Source: Pseudophaeomoniella oleicola (lineage: Eukaryota; Ascomycota; Eurotiomycetes; Phaeomoniellales; Phaeomoniellaceae). From it: a DNA stretch of 64,000 nucleotides. Shown piece by piece: positions 22,806-35,000 of the stretch (its first letter is position 1; every line of letters begins with the position of its first letter). The position numbers were made by a program, and so were the translations under genes. The stretch spans positions 62,001 through 126,000 of the forward strand of contig QWDQ01000013.1 of the NCBI GenBank assembly GCA_003868215.1, read 5' to 3'. The notes under the pieces are model-generated. The model did no database searches. It was given only the letters and a program-made list of their open reading frames with translations, and was not told the origin of the DNA.

Positions 22806-25214
22806 ATGGCAGATGATGAAGAGCATCTCAGTGAACGCACGAGATTGTTGCCCAGGCCAAATGGAGGTCGACTGAGTGCGGTCCAACTCGAAGACGGTGA
22901 AGTCCACTCCGAGATACTGTCATCTCATCTTAGTAAAGATGAACTGGCCTTGGGCGAAGCTGCTATAGGAGAACGACTCCCATACAATGACTACACCACT
23001 ATTGACTGGCTACATGATCTGGTACGCTCCGTCACCTTCCACCCCCCTGGACCGATGCCAAGGTCAAGATCTTAATCACATCTCTAGGTGAAAGACTCTT
23101 ACCGTCAGCGAATCGTACACAGTCGGCGAGGACTGCGATATAGATTTGTGACCGCTTTCGACCGATGTCAGGGGTGGATAGTTGCTGCCCTCAGCGGGAT
23201 CCTCACGGCGTGCGTCGCATTCATTATCGACATGGGAGTTGCGACAATAAGCGGGTGGAAGACTGGCTATTGTAAATCAAATCCACTGAAAAGTCGGGAA
23301 GATTGTTGCACTTCCAACAGTCCACTCCTGACGTTTTCGTCTCGTTCCGCAACAAGTTTCAGCGAAATTGGGCCTGAGTGCACCGACTGGCAAGTATGGA
23401 GCGAGAATGGCTGGAAGGCATATGGTATCTATGTTGGGTTCGCTCTCGCCTTCGGCCTCATCAGTGGAATGGTTACTCTAACGACTAAGATGTCCCTCCC
23501 TGCGGCTGCCCCGGGCCTGGGCGACAAATACAACCCGGAGGCATCAGAACAGGAGAAGGAGGTACCGTCTGGAAAGTCAATGTATATGTCAGCTGGCTCT
23601 GGTATACCTGAGATCAAGACCATCCTCTCGGGATTCGTGATCCCCCATTTCTTAGATCTCAAGGTACTCGTCTGCAAAGCGGTGGGCTCCATTTTTGCCG
23701 TCTCAACTGGCATGAACCTCGGAAAGGAAGGGCCGTTGGTACATATATCCGCTGCTTCGGCCTATCAAGTTGCAAAAATGTTCCCGAAATACCGCGAGAA
23801 TGGACGGAAAATGCGTGAGATGTTATCTGCAGGTTGCGCTTCCGGTTTGACTGTTGCGTTTGGCGCACCTATCGGGGGCACGCTATTCAGCTACGAAGAG
23901 ATCAGCACATACTTTCCTCGGAAAGTATTGTATCGAGCATTCCTGTGTTCACTTTTTGCTGCTGTCATCTTGAAGGCCCTCAATCCCACGGGAACAGGGA
24001 AGCTCGTCCTCTTCGAGACCAACTATGGCACGACTTATGCACCATACCATTATCTTGTCTTCGTTTTCCTCGGAGTTGTGGGCGGACTCTACGGTGGTGT
24101 GTTTTGCAAGGCAAACTTCTTCTGGTCCAGAAAGTTTCGCAGATTCTCTATCATCAAAAATTATCCTGTATTCGAAGTCTTCCTGGTCACGCTCGTCACG
24201 GCACTCCTCCAGTACCCGAACCCAGTGACTCGCGAAATGGGTGATATCGTGATCCGAAATCTTCTGGTCCAATGCAGCGACTCGGATGCCAGTAATTCCT
24301 GGGTGTGTGTGCAGGAATCTGAGCCAAACAATGGCAGATACATCGGTTGGCTTCTCTACGGTACTTTGGTCAAGCTGATTCTTACCGTTATAACATTTGG
24401 TATCAAGGTGCCTCTCGGCATCATCATACCCTCCCTCGACGCCGGTGCATTTTTCGGGCGGCTGATCGGACAAGCGATCCCAGGTATATCTCCAGGTATC
24501 TTCGCCATGGTGGGAGCAGCCGCCTTTCTTGCCGGTGTTTCTCGCCAGACCATTTCGCTATGCGTCATCATGTTCGAACTGACCGGGGAATTGGAATACG
24601 TGGTCCCGCATATGATCGCCATTCTGATTGCCAAGTGGGTAGCTGATGCCTTAGAACGTGAAGGTGTCTACGATCTTGCTCAGGCAGTACTGGGTCACCC
24701 TTTCCTCGACGCGGACCACGCGATGCAGCTCGTCCAATCCGGTAATCATCTCGTTGAGGAATTAATCCCACCATCTCAGACCATGCGCGAGATCACTGTC
24801 GAAGTTCTGCCATCGGGCCATGTTCCCCGCATCATTTTGACCGAGAAACTCGAACTCCTCAAACGCCGTGGACTCATGGACGCCGGTCTCGTCCTGACCC
24901 AGAACGGCATGCTGCAAGGTTACCTCGCCCAAGGAGAACTCGAATTTGGCCTCACCGAACTCGGCAGCATCTTCGACAAGGACGCAAAGGTGAAGCTGCT
25001 GGGGCACGCGGACGAAGGAGAATTCGACATGGTCCCGTTCGTGGACCGCACGCCCCTCGCGATCATCGACAAGGCGCCGATGGAATACGCGGTGGAGATG
25101 TTCGGCAAGCTTGGGCTGAGGCATTTGATCGTGCTGGAAGAGGGGAGTGGGAGAATGGTCGGTGTCATCATCAAGAAGAGATTGGTCGTTTGGCTGGAGA
25201 GTCTCAAACACTGA
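22806..25214 (+). CDS. CLC-family chloride channel / Cl-/H+ exchanger
   Basis: Endomembrane anion transporter, likely vacuolar or Golgi, related to yeast Gef1 and animal ClC-3/4/5. Exons 22806-23021 and 23088-25214 with a 66-nt intron; the join WLHDL|VKDSYRQR is family-like. Product 780 aa. The first filter segment GSGIPEIK is at residues 242-249. GKEGPLVH carries the gating glutamate Glu286. The third segment reads GIIIPSLDAGAFFGR where GxFxP is usual, so Phe is replaced by Ile in the second variable position. There are about ten hydrophobic helices, then two C-terminal CBS domains (roughly 600-780) with LVLTQNGMLQGYLAQGELEF and LRHLIVLEEGSGRMVGVIIK. The region after codon 550 is rich in C-ending codons. 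Several fungal paralogues exist, so a yeast symbol is not assigned. Confidence 0.93.
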
Positions 25215-25710
25215 GAGCATAGTCGTATTGCAGGGACAATTGTCAAACCTGAAGCATCCCTGCGACAAGACACTGAATTGGATTTTGTCACAGGATTGTA
25301 TATGTACACCTCGCTTGTTTGATGTACTTTGACATAAATGCAACGGGATATCTTACCTTAGTCTCAAACGTATACAACGCTTGGGAACCACCAAAGAAGA
25401 TCCGACAATGGCCTTAGCTCGTACTTTTCAACATCTTCCGTGCATCTTGGACAAATTGGATGTGTGTCATGAAGAGAGAGTATGTATTTTATGTATGTAT
25501 GTATGTATGTATGTATACCTAGGTAGAGAGGGGTTAAGGGGTAGAGATTCCAAATGTATAATCGTGAACGAGACAAACCAGGCCATTTTTCGATGGTAGA
25601 AGCGCCTATTTCCCTTTTAAAGTATTCTAACCAATTTGTACAGAGTTCAAAACACCAATAGAAAAATTACACTTCTAGATACCGCAAGGTAGGGAGAAAG
25701 AGATTGTCGT
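25215..25710. other. Convergent 3' region of CLC and PCS60
   Basis: AT-rich, no gene seen. It contains a (GTAT)n run directly abutting a TACCTAGGTA palindrome at 25516-25525. Confidence 0.6.
25491..25515. repeat. (ATGT)n microsatellite
   Basis: Six units of ATGT, ending at the palindrome TACCTAGGTA. Confidence 0.9.
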
Positions 25711-27255
25711 TCACAATTTCGCTTTCACTTGATCCTTCGCGAGCATCGAATCAGCCACTTTCCGACGTTGAATCTTCCCCGTCGCCGTCTTGGGGATCTC
25801 CTTCAAAATCCAGACGCGCGTTGGGACCTTGAACTTGGCGGTTTTGCTCGCGACAAAGTCCATGATGGCTTGCGGGGTGATTTGTTGGTTTTCCTTGGCG
25901 ACGACGGCGACGCCGACTTCTTGGCCATAGAGTTCGGAGGGGATGGCGAAGCTGACGGCTTCGGAGACGGAGGGGTTGGTGGTGATGACGTTGTCGAGTT
26001 CGATGGGGCTGATTTTCTCGCCGCCGCGGTTGATTAGTTCTTTGATTCGGCCGGTGAGGAAGACGTAGCCTTCCTCGTCTTTCTTGCCTTGGTCGCCGGT
26101 ACGGAAGAATCCACCTTTGGTGAAAGACTCCTTGTTCGCCTTCTCGTTGTTCAGGTAACCTTTCGTGACATTTTCTCCTCGGATACATATCTCAGCTTCG
26201 ACTCCTTGGGGTACTTCATCGCCCTCAGCGTCAAGGATCTTGACCTCGACCCCCTGCCCAACACCGACACTGCCTGGCTTACGATTACCCCGATGAGGCA
26301 ATTGGTTCGAGCACATCTGGTGAGCAGCCTCTGTCATTGCGTAGGCTTCGATGACAGGAGCACCGAATGTCTTTTCGAGATCATAGAACGTCTTAGGTGA
26401 TAGAGCTGACGAGCATGATCGAATGAATCTGATCTGCGGTTTTGGACTCGGTAGAGGATTCTTCAACAAGATCTGGTGTATCGTTGGCACAGCCGTGTAC
26501 CAGTTGGCCTTGTGCGTTGCAAAGTCAATCCAGAACTGCCTTGCAGAAAATCCTCGGGGGACAACGCAGGAACCTCCAGATGCCAAAGGGGCTAAGAAGG
26601 CAGCGAGGAGACCATGGACATGGAAGAGAGGCATGACCAGCATGGTACGGTCAGCCGGCGTAAGCTCGTAAGTGTCCTGAATGTTCTTCATGGTTCGTGT
26701 CAAGTTCTTGTGTGTTAGAGGAACGGCCTTTGGGCGACCTGTAGTCCCACTAGTATGTAGAACGAGTGCGACGTCATCTGGTTCAGCTTGCCAGATTTTC
26801 TGACCTCCTTTACCGTCCAGCTTGCCTTTCTCCTTGACATCCAGGACCACTTTACTGCCGTCCAGGTAACACTCTGCAATGGCAGCTCCGTACCGTCGAG
26901 CAGCTCTAACAGCAGGTTCATCCTTCTCGAAAGCACCCTTGGGTACCAATGCGAGTGCCGACGAAAGATCATCGATATAGAACTCGAATTCATCCTGTTT
27001 GTAAGCAGGATTCAAAGGTGCAGCGATTGCCCGTTGCCATGACGCTGCAAGGAAAGCAACTATGAATTCGTAGCTGTTAGGAAGAGCAATAGAGACGGCA
27101 GCACCTGGCTTGATTCCTACGCCAGTAAGCTTCTTCTGAAAGGCGAGTATTTCATCAGAGAGTTGCTGATAAGTGACCGTTAACGGAGGAGTTGAAGGCA
27201 CTATGACGGCCGTAGCAGAGCTATCTCTAGAGAAGGAATTCGCTAAGGTCGACAT
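25711..27255 (-). CDS. PCS60: Peroxisomal AMP-dependent CoA ligase (oxalyl-CoA synthetase type)
   Basis: Member of the acyl-activating ANL superfamily closest to yeast Pcs60/Fat2 and plant AAE3, which make oxalyl-CoA from oxalate, ATP and CoA. Intronless, 514 aa. The P-loop signature LHTSGTTGRPKAVPLTHKN starts at residue 166, with TSGTTGRPK at 168-176. Further motifs are VMPLFHVHGLLAAF, AYAMTEAAHQM (A5 motif), FFRTGDQGKKDEEGYVFLTG (A7) with RIKELINRGGEKISPIE (A8), and the catalytic lysine region PKTATGKIQRRKV (A10). The C-terminus ends AKL, a canonical type-1 peroxisomal targeting signal. It shares a 440-bp divergent promoter with the splicing factor gene. Function in oxalate degradation is inferred from the family; medium-chain acyl substrates are an alternative. 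Confidence 0.94.
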   Translation of the reverse strand: MSTLANSFSRDSSATAVIVPSTPPLTVTYQQLSDEILAFQKKLTGVGIKPGAAVSIALPNSYEFIVAFLAASWQRAIAAPLNPAYKQDEFEFYIDDLSSALALVPKGAFEKDEPAVRAARRYGAAIAECYLDGSKVVLDVKEKGKLDGKGGQKIWQAEPDDVALVLHTSGTTGRPKAVPLTHKNLTRTMKNIQDTYELTPADRTMLVMPLFHVHGLLAAFLAPLASGGSCVVPRGFSARQFWIDFATHKANWYTAVPTIHQILLKNPLPSPKPQIRFIRSCSSALSPKTFYDLEKTFGAPVIEAYAMTEAAHQMCSNQLPHRGNRKPGSVGVGQGVEVKILDAEGDEVPQGVEAEICIRGENVTKGYLNNEKANKESFTKGGFFRTGDQGKKDEEGYVFLTGRIKELINRGGEKISPIELDNVITTNPSVSEAVSFAIPSELYGQEVGVAVVAKENQQITPQAIMDFVASKTAKFKVPTRVWILKEIPKTATGKIQRRKVADSMLAKDQVKAKL

Positions 27256-27695
27256 GTTGCTAGTCAGTGTCTATGCAGTAGAAGAAGAGAACAGAACAAG
27301 ATCCTCTATTCCGAGAGTGAACCAGACCAGCTGGAGAGATCAAATTTATATAGGAAATCACGCCATGGAAGCTCCTTAAACCGCCGAACGACTCGACTTC
27401 CGTTTTCCATCTCGCCGGGACCATTTCCTAAACGAGTCTTTATCCACCATTCGCGAATCCGCGTCCGACATTGATTAATTAATAGTTGCGATGTCATTGA
27501 AGATCATACATTTTGTTGCTGTTCTGAATATCTCATACATTTGTCTTTGACTTCACTCTGACACTACTTGTCATGCCACTTACGTAGAGGCTATAGTGAG
27601 TATATCAGGGAGTCCCCAACTTCGATCCTGCAATAATAGCTGACCTTTTATTAGTCACTCATGCACCCATCCTTGACAGCCTGCAATCATCTGCG
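27256..27695. other. Divergent promoter of PCS60 and SPF45 genes
   Basis: 440 bp with no coding signal; the start codons of the two genes face away from each other. Confidence 0.6.
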
Positions 27696-29408
27696 ATGGC
27701 GCACGACGCAGCACCGCCCAAGAGTGGCATGAGATCGCTTTATGCGAATCTGTTAGGCGATTCGTCAGCTTCCACGCCTGGTACAATATCCAGCGCACCT
27801 GTGACGTACAAGCAGACCGCGGATTCAACTCCAGAACAAGATGAAGCTGCAAAGAAGCAGCAAGCACTGGCCGGTAGATTATTGACCCCTTCGTAAGAGC
27901 CCGACAATTGCGATATGGATTTACTCACGTTTGGCTCGGTTTCATTATAAGCAACAGCCTCCCTCCATTTTCAACCCACAAAGAGACCCAACCTACAAGC
28001 ACAGAAGGCAAAAGCGAAGGCTATAGCCGCGAAGTTTGCCCCGCCGCCATCCGCTACATCTACATCTACGACTACCCCTGCAACCAATACTGAGAAGACA
28101 GAAGCCGCCTCTGCTACACAAGCGCCAGTCCCTCGAACAACGTTGGCAGATTGGACCGGTGACGGTGATGTAGACTTTTATCCTGGAGAACGGCGCGAAA
28201 GAGGCGGAAGAAAGAAGCGCAAGAAGAACAAAGGAGTAGAAGAAATTCCGCAGAATTGGGATGATATATACGATCCGTCACGACCCAACAATTACGAAGA
28301 ATACAAGAACAGTGACGAAAAGGTCCGGGAGATTCGAGAATGGAAAGACAGGCTATACGCCCATCAAATTAGACGAAGAGAGACGAGCGATGATGAATCC
28401 GAGGACGAAGATAGGAGACCAATTCGTGAGTACTCGGCAATGTTTTGGTTTACTGTTGCTAACAGCATAGGACAATTTGCACCACCGCCCATGTCATTTG
28501 CTCCACCCAAGTTCGATGAGGACTATCAACCACCTCCCCCACCTCCACCAGTGGATGTACCGGATGACCCGACGGGCGACGATGCTTATGCTCGGCGCCT
28601 GCGCTTATCGCAACAGCAGTCCACTCAGCCACCGCAGCCACCGCAGCCACCGAGCGTGACCGAGCCTCCACCACCCCCTCCGACAGGACAGATCTCTCGT
28701 GCTCCTGTACGCTACAATCTTCCCCCACCTCCCGACGACATACCAGCTTCCGAGGCAGAGCTAGAAGCCGCGCTTGCGTCCGACTCTCCCTCTCAATCAG
28801 GAGCTACAACACCTTCGGTCGAAGATGCAGATGCACCACGCTCAAAGCGACCTGGGCAAGCCGGATTTGCCGAGCGTCTCATGTCGAAATACGGCTGGAC
28901 CAAGGGCAGTGGTCTCGGCGCCTCAGGAACCGGCATCGTAAACCCCCTGTACGCCAAAGTGGACAAGAGGAAGAAGAAACCCGATGCCGAAGGCGGCGGC
29001 TTCGCAACCCCGGCTGGTCACGGCAAGATCCTCGGCGGCCACAAAGACGCCAAGGGCAAGGCCGAATCCGAAGGAAAATTCGGCAAAATGTCCGAAGTCA
29101 TCAAACTCGCCGGCATGCTGCGCGGCCTCGACGTCGACGAAGAACTCACCGGCGGCGGCGGTGGTGGCGGCCTGATGCAAGAGATCGGAGAAGAATGCGC
29201 GGAGAAATACGGGAATGTCGAACGGGTGTATATCCACCGCGGAGGAGATGACAATAACACATCCGGACCGAGCGTCTTTGTCAAATTCACGAGCCAATTA
29301 AGCGCGCTGCGAGCCGTCAATGCGCTCGAAGGTCGTGTGTTTAGCGGGAATCAAATCACGGCGAGGTTCTGGGAGCGGGAGGCGTTTGATGAGGGGAGGT
29401 ATGAGTGA
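27696..29408 (+). CDS. Splicing factor 45-like protein (SPF45/RBM17, G-patch plus RRM)
   Basis: Second-step spliceosome-associated factor; the plant relative is DRT111. Exons 27696-27873, about 27958-28425 and 28471-29408, giving 527 aa. The second exon could also begin at 27952; both acceptors (TAAG, ACAG) keep frame and differ by two residues. The N-terminus carries SGMRSLYANLLGDS, then LADWTGDGDVDFYPGERRER, the conserved SPF45 block with a basic KKRKKNK run. A low-complexity Pro-rich segment follows (PPPPPPP runs). The G-patch begins GQAGFAERLMSKYGWTKGSG and continues GLGASGTGI, at about residues 285-325. A C-terminal UHM-type RRM holds CAEKYGNVERVYIHR, VFVKFTSQLSALRAVNAL and the RWF-like ARFWERE. 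The last third uses C-ending codons heavily. Confidence 0.93.
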
Positions 29409-29588
29409 TGGAATCAAACTATCTTAGGTAGATAGATACCTAGGATGGGTAAGGTAGTTAGTGACATATGGATGAGTATCGAATATCTCATGTGAAATTT
29501 CTTCACCCCGTTGTTGAAACCCGAATAATCTCACGCAGGATTTTGATTGTCGTCCGTCCAGCAGCAATAGTGTAGTGTAGTGTAATTT

Positions 29589-29613
29589 AGAGAGAGAGAG
29601 AGAGAGAGAGAGA
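29589..29613. repeat. (AG)n microsatellite
   Basis: Twelve AG dinucleotides without interruption. Confidence 0.95.
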
Positions 29614-29703
29614 ACCTCCTTTTCCATCTATTCTACTGTACTCGGGCGACGGAGGCGTTGGGAATATTAATTATATACATATAAACAAGATGGATGATAT
29701 GGA

Positions 29704-29740
29704 TTTTTCTTTTTTTTTCTCCTTTTTTTTTTTTTTTTTT
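29704..29740. repeat. Poly(T) tract
   Basis: Three T-runs broken by a few C residues, the last of 18 T. Confidence 0.9.
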
Positions 29741-30085
29741 GGTTAGCTATTATCTGGTTTTATCTTCTCATCTTTCTTAGCTACCTAAGGTAATAAATAC
29801 CTAAGCTCTATACCTACATACGCGATGATGTTTATATCGTACAATGTTTCTATCTCTCCCGACCCCCGACCCCCGACCCCCTAACCTCGATGTTGTAAAG
29901 AAAGAAAAGAAAAGGACATTCTTCATTACTCATTCCGTCCCGTTCCATTCCATTCCACTTCCTTCCAATGATGATGATGATGACGATGTAAAGACAGCAC
30001 GTTTATTTTGTTCAGTTACAAAAGCCAAAAGAAAAAAGATGAGAATAACCGATTAATCGCGATGCGTTTCTCCGTCATGATGAGT

Positions 30086-30822
30086 TTAGAGCATGAAAGC
30101 CGTGAATGCGAGAACCAGACTTGCCGCAATGCCTGTCGAGTAGAAACTTGTAGAAGTAGTAGTAGTAGCGCCGCCAGTATACGGAGCTGCACCAGTGGTA
30201 TTGACGCCGTGAGACACGAGCGTGAAGTTCGCGCACGTCAAGCGGGTCAGGTTATTGCTGTGGATGACGACGGAGCGGTTGCCGAAGAAGGCGCCGATGC
30301 CGTCGGTCGTGGTTGTGTAGAGCTCGAGGTAGGTGGTTTGGAAGGGGTTGTTGGTGATGTTGCCGTGCTTGCCGCTCAGGTCGCCGACTTGGCAGGTTTC
30401 GGGCTGGCTGGCGTCGCAGGACGGGGATTCGCCGCGGATGTAGGGGTCGAGATGGCCTAGAGTGCCGGTGCAGTTCCCGTCAGATGGGACGGGCATGGCG
30501 TGGATGTGGTAGACTACATTAGAAGGTCAGTTGGTGGTTGATATGGAGATAATGGAGTGAGGACAAGAGACGTACGGAATGGTCCGTGAGAGGCATCAGG
30601 AAGGCCGTAGAAGTTGAGATTGAAGTTGACACCGGTTCCATTGCTGTTTGAGATACCAGTGATCTGTCCTCTGATGTTTGTCGTGTTGCTCTCCGGGAAG
30701 ACGGCTTGATATGTGACACCTTCGACGTTGGTGGTGATTATTGCAGCATCACCGCGTTTGCCAGTAGCTGCGAAAGCAGCCCCCGACAGGAGTACGATCG
30801 TTGAGAGGATTGAAGACAACAT
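30086..30822 (-). CDS. Cu-only, GPI-anchored superoxide dismutase (SOD5-like)
   Basis: Extracellular superoxide dismutase of the fungal Cu-only class, attached to the wall or plasma membrane. Exons 30822-30576 and 30513-30086, with a 62-nt intron; product 224 aa. A signal peptide occupies about residues 1-19 (MLSSILSTIVLLSGAAFAA). The copper ligands begin in LYHIHAMPVPSDGNC (His85, His87); GKHGN and SVVIH supply later histidines. Cysteines in DGNCTGTLGHLDPYIRG and SPSCDASQPETCQVGD fit the family disulfides. Several NxT/S sites (NTT, NGT, NLT) mark glycosylation. A Thr/Ser-rich spacer and a hydrophobic tail (STGIAASLVLAFTAFML) follow, as in GPI proteins. The zinc loop and electrostatic loop of Cu/Zn SOD appear to be absent. 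Likely role: removal of superoxide at the cell surface. Confidence 0.9.
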
Positions 30823-32057
30823 GTTTGTTGATTCTGTGTTGATTCTGTGAGTTGTGAACTGGAGGAGGTTTTGGGCAGGAATGCAAGGGATGAACCAAAA
30901 GCTGACCGCTGAGATAACGATTGAAGAGGGTTCAAAAGTAGACAGACCGTCCAACAAAGCGACAGAGGAAGTGAATTCGAAATAGACAAGAAGTGAATGG
31001 AGAGCAAGAAGCAGATTGAAGACAACAATGGAAGGGATGCACATCAATTTAATCCGTGATACACACGTAGGGGAAGAAGGAGGTTGGTCCTTGTTCTAGC
31101 TTATGGTTACACGCGATAGACCTGAGGAATGTTCACTTTACGCGTGAAACCAGAGCCAGTCGCATCCAACATTCTTACTCTCTCTCTCTCTCACCCGCCT
31201 GCGCCTCCCTTCTTGAAACGCGAAGAAATGGAATGGAACTTGGATCATCCTGCCGATGAAGGTTCTCACCTCGTGGTGATGGTGGTGATGGTGAATGTGG
31301 TGGTTGGATTTTAACCGAGCAAGTTGTTCGTTCCTTGCAAGACACCGAGACACATCAACTAAGCCTTTACGCTTTGACTGTAGATCAATACGCTTCTTTT
31401 CCAGTGTTTGATGTCCTACCCTGACGAATAGACTAAGTATACAAGTGCCATCCTGATGGTGTTTCAACGGAGGAGTGGTGAGGGATGAAGAGTTCCGAAA
31501 CAGAGTCAACATGACGAACGCGCGCGGGAAAGACACCGAAGATGCCGACCCCCTCACTCCAGTGCACTGCCCTCTCCTCTTTGTTTGGACTTGGGGTCTT
31601 TATCTGTGTTATGTTTACAAGGATCAACTGTTGGACCTATCACTGTAGACATATCCCGAGTAACGTCCTACTACGGTACACAAACAGAAACATGGATATA
31701 CATGAATCCATCGGATGTATCCAATACACCTTGCGTGTTACTGAGTAGACAGTCAGAAATGGTCATTCACTAGATACCCTTTCATTTCCAACTCGTCGCT
31801 GACTCCTGAATTCCGTTCATGACTTCGTCGCTTATCCTATGTCTGCACTGATCGTCCATCTCAGCTTCCAACCGACCTTTGCGTTACACTAAATGACAAT
31901 TTCCAAACTGAAACATCTCGAAACTTTTGGGTTGCAACACGCCAGTTATTGACTCCCTTCCAACTGGTCGTCAAACCATGCAACCAAACAAATTCAAGCA
32001 TAGCGAATACAAAGAAAGTTCCTGTAGATCTTGGAATAGTAAATCTGTCGCTAATGT
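30823..32057. other. SOD promoter and DENN 3' region
   Basis: 1.2 kb; a GGTGAT/GGTGAA repeat at 31275-31306 encodes poly-His in one frame but no gene is supported. Confidence 0.5.
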
Positions 32058-35000
32058 TCATGACGGAGGATTCAGGTTGAGCCCATTCAATCTCTCCCGC
32101 AGAGTGTTTTGCATGGCTTTAGGCAATGGTTTTCGACCAAGTCCCTGTGCCGCACCCGTCCCCATGTTACCGGGACCAGCTGCATTGGCACTTCCGACAG
32201 TAGCTGTACTGACGCCATTGGCCATTGAAGACCCAGGAATCGGGACTGTGCCTTGAATCATGCGAGGTTTGGTCATGTATTGGCCTTCGAGTTTAGCGGG
32301 AGTACGGGTTATGATGTCGCGGTAGGATCTCTGTGGTGATGAAATGGCAGCAAGTTCGGTATCGAGGCTCGTTAGAGAAGATGATGTGGAAGAAGGGTGC
32401 TTGGGCGGCGTCGGAAGACCATTGGGGGCCATCGAAGATAGAGTCGATTGCGTTGAAATTGAAGCTGACGCCGTCCGCCAGAGGTGTTCGGTTGTCGACG
32501 TCAAGAATTCGGGACTCGGGCCAAGGTTGGATGAACTGTTGGTCGAGAAGGATGGATTGAGAGAAGAAGAGCGGGAGGAGAATGGGTTGCGGGATGAGAT
32601 TGAACTTGAAATGGAAGGTCGGAACCGGCCACGATGGCGTTTGGCTAGGATGATGGAGTCGAAGAGACTGATCTCGGTTGCGGTCGAGGAGTCGGAGGAA
32701 GAAAGGGTAGCAGGGACGGTACGTTCACGGTCAGAGATGAATTCATTGAATGCTATAAACTTCAGTCAGTGATCTGACGGGTGCAAGAAGCGGGAAGTAG
32801 CATACCTTGTGTCTGCTGAAGCATAGCCACATAATCAGCATTTTCACGAGGAAGGCTCCTCAGAAATTCATTCGCATTGAACGAATACAACAACCCGTTC
32901 TTCCTTTGCTGACCTGTCGGTGGCCCGAGATATTTGCGATAGGTGTAAAACAGGCTCGCAAAACATCGTACAAAAGCAGCCCGAACCTGATCAGGGTAGA
33001 ATGCAACGGGACATGGTAATGAAATCTGTCCTGCACATCCGTTGTGAGCAGTCGCACCACAGCCCGTGCAGCGAAATACCCCATGGTCAGACTTTTCTTC
33101 ACAAATTAAACAGGTAGATCGGTCGTCATTAGGACGCCACTGTAGACAGTGACCTTCCACCCAGAATGTGGTATCTGTATTCTGTACAGGCTGCATCAGG
33201 ACTTGCGGCATGATCGTACTTGCCGCTAGAGTACTCTGTGCATAAGCCGATGGCGCATACCCGGAGTTGGATAGCTCCGAAGGCAAATTGCTGACTGATA
33301 GATTCGACGAATGGCCAAGAAACGGGATGCTCGGTCTCCGGCGAGCTTCTTGAGTGCCAAACGAAGATGAGCGACGGGATTTCTCGTCGAAGTAGCCCGA
33401 TCGCTTCTCTCGGAGAGTCGACTGAAGAGCAAATCCGGAGTCATTTCTTGAGACTGGCGTCAACGGCAATGGCGGAAATGTACTAGAGATAGGTGAGATT
33501 TGAGGTGGACTGCTGGTTCTGGACGTGGAACTTGTCCTTGGCCGGTCGTTCCCAGATGACTTAGCAGTCTTGCCGGTGGAGAACACATTGAATATAGGAG
33601 GCCGTGGTTGATGGCCGTCGACTGCGGGGGCTCCAAAGGACGTCGAACTAAGGTTGACAAATTTGCCCAAATTTGTCGAAGGAGTGCTGGTAGAGAACAA
33701 TGATGGGGATTCGGAGGCAAATGCATCGTACGGATAAGTCTCCTGGTAATAAAGTGGTGGGCCAGGCTTCACTCCAAATCTGTAATGTAACGGAGCGGCT
33801 AATTGTAAGAGAGACATGAGTTTCCGTCTTTGTTGTCGAGGTAGGGAGATAGGCTGGGCTGTGCTTTCAATGACATTGTTGTCCAAGTCGACGATGACGA
33901 AGTCTTCATCTGGAAATTCAACATTATCGTAACGTTTCTCAATACCGATGAGATAAGGAGTAGGAGCGTGCAAGGCCTGCAGTAAGCGTGCAGGAAGGAC
34001 CGGGATGAGTACGCCCGCCCACTTCAAGGGGAACAATAAGTCGACGACTGCCCGTGTAATAGCATATAGCATGGAAGTATGTGAAGAAACCAAGATTACT
34101 CTCGCCTCCGCAAGGAGAAACTGCATATGTTAGCAGGGAATGAATCCATAATACCGTAAGAATTCCTCACCTCAAACAAGACCAAGATATTGGGTATAGA
34201 TAGCGCACGGAATAAGGGGTAGAGATCAGTCTGCTTAGTGTCAGTTGAAGTAGGAGATAAGCCATCGGTGGAAATACATTTCGCGACCCCGGAAGCTCAT
34301 TGACAGCTTCCTTTCTTGCATACATCCGTAACTCACGCACAGAAACCTCTACTTGAGTTTTGGAGGACATGGGACCTGGCGCCTCGGTACAGAGGTTGAT
34401 CACATATCGCTCGAGAGGCGCCCACATCCCGGTTCGTGGTGAACTGGGTGGAATCCTCAACACGCCACCATCTGTCATAGGCACAACCACTGCTCTTAGC
34501 CATTCTTTCCAAAAGCTGGTCATCGAGCTATCTTTTCCAATGATCCCGTAAGCACGAGGTATCCACAATCCGCTATCGCTTTCAGTCAGGCCCTCAATTC
34601 TTGAAGCTGCCCCATGTCTCAACGGTCGTAACATATCCGTCATAAGTGTAATCTTTTCTTCCACGGAGCTGATCTCGTCTTCAAGTTCGTCACGCGCTTC
34701 GGATTCGGAAGCTACATTAGGTAATTGAGCCAACAGTCTGGACAGCTTAGCCCTTTCGCCGGCAAGTCTTTCACCAAGGCTAGAAGCGAGTTCGCGCTCA
34801 GCATCCGTCATGTTTGCCTTGCGCCATTCTTCGCATCTCTTTTCTAGCTCTTGTGCTGCGTTTGAACTCAAGGGGATCCATACAATAACACAAATGGCAT
34901 GTAGCCTCGAATTATCACCTGCCGTCATTGTAAATCCATGCCATGTCGATCGTGGACGAGTATCAGAAGATACCACATTGATATCGTTGGGGAAAGCAAA

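Larger units (their letters stand above)
29409..30085. other. Convergent 3' region rich in simple repeats
   Basis: No gene. Contains (GA)n at 29589-29613, long T-tracts at 29704-29740, CCCCCGA units at 29859-29881 and an ATG/GAT run at 29969-29987, plus CCTAAGGTA/CCTAGG-like motifs. Confidence 0.7.

Noticed and set aside
31138-31557. 139-codon minus-strand ORF with poly-His
   Set aside because: Poly-His comes from a simple ATG/GTG repeat; the rest has no protein-like blocks.
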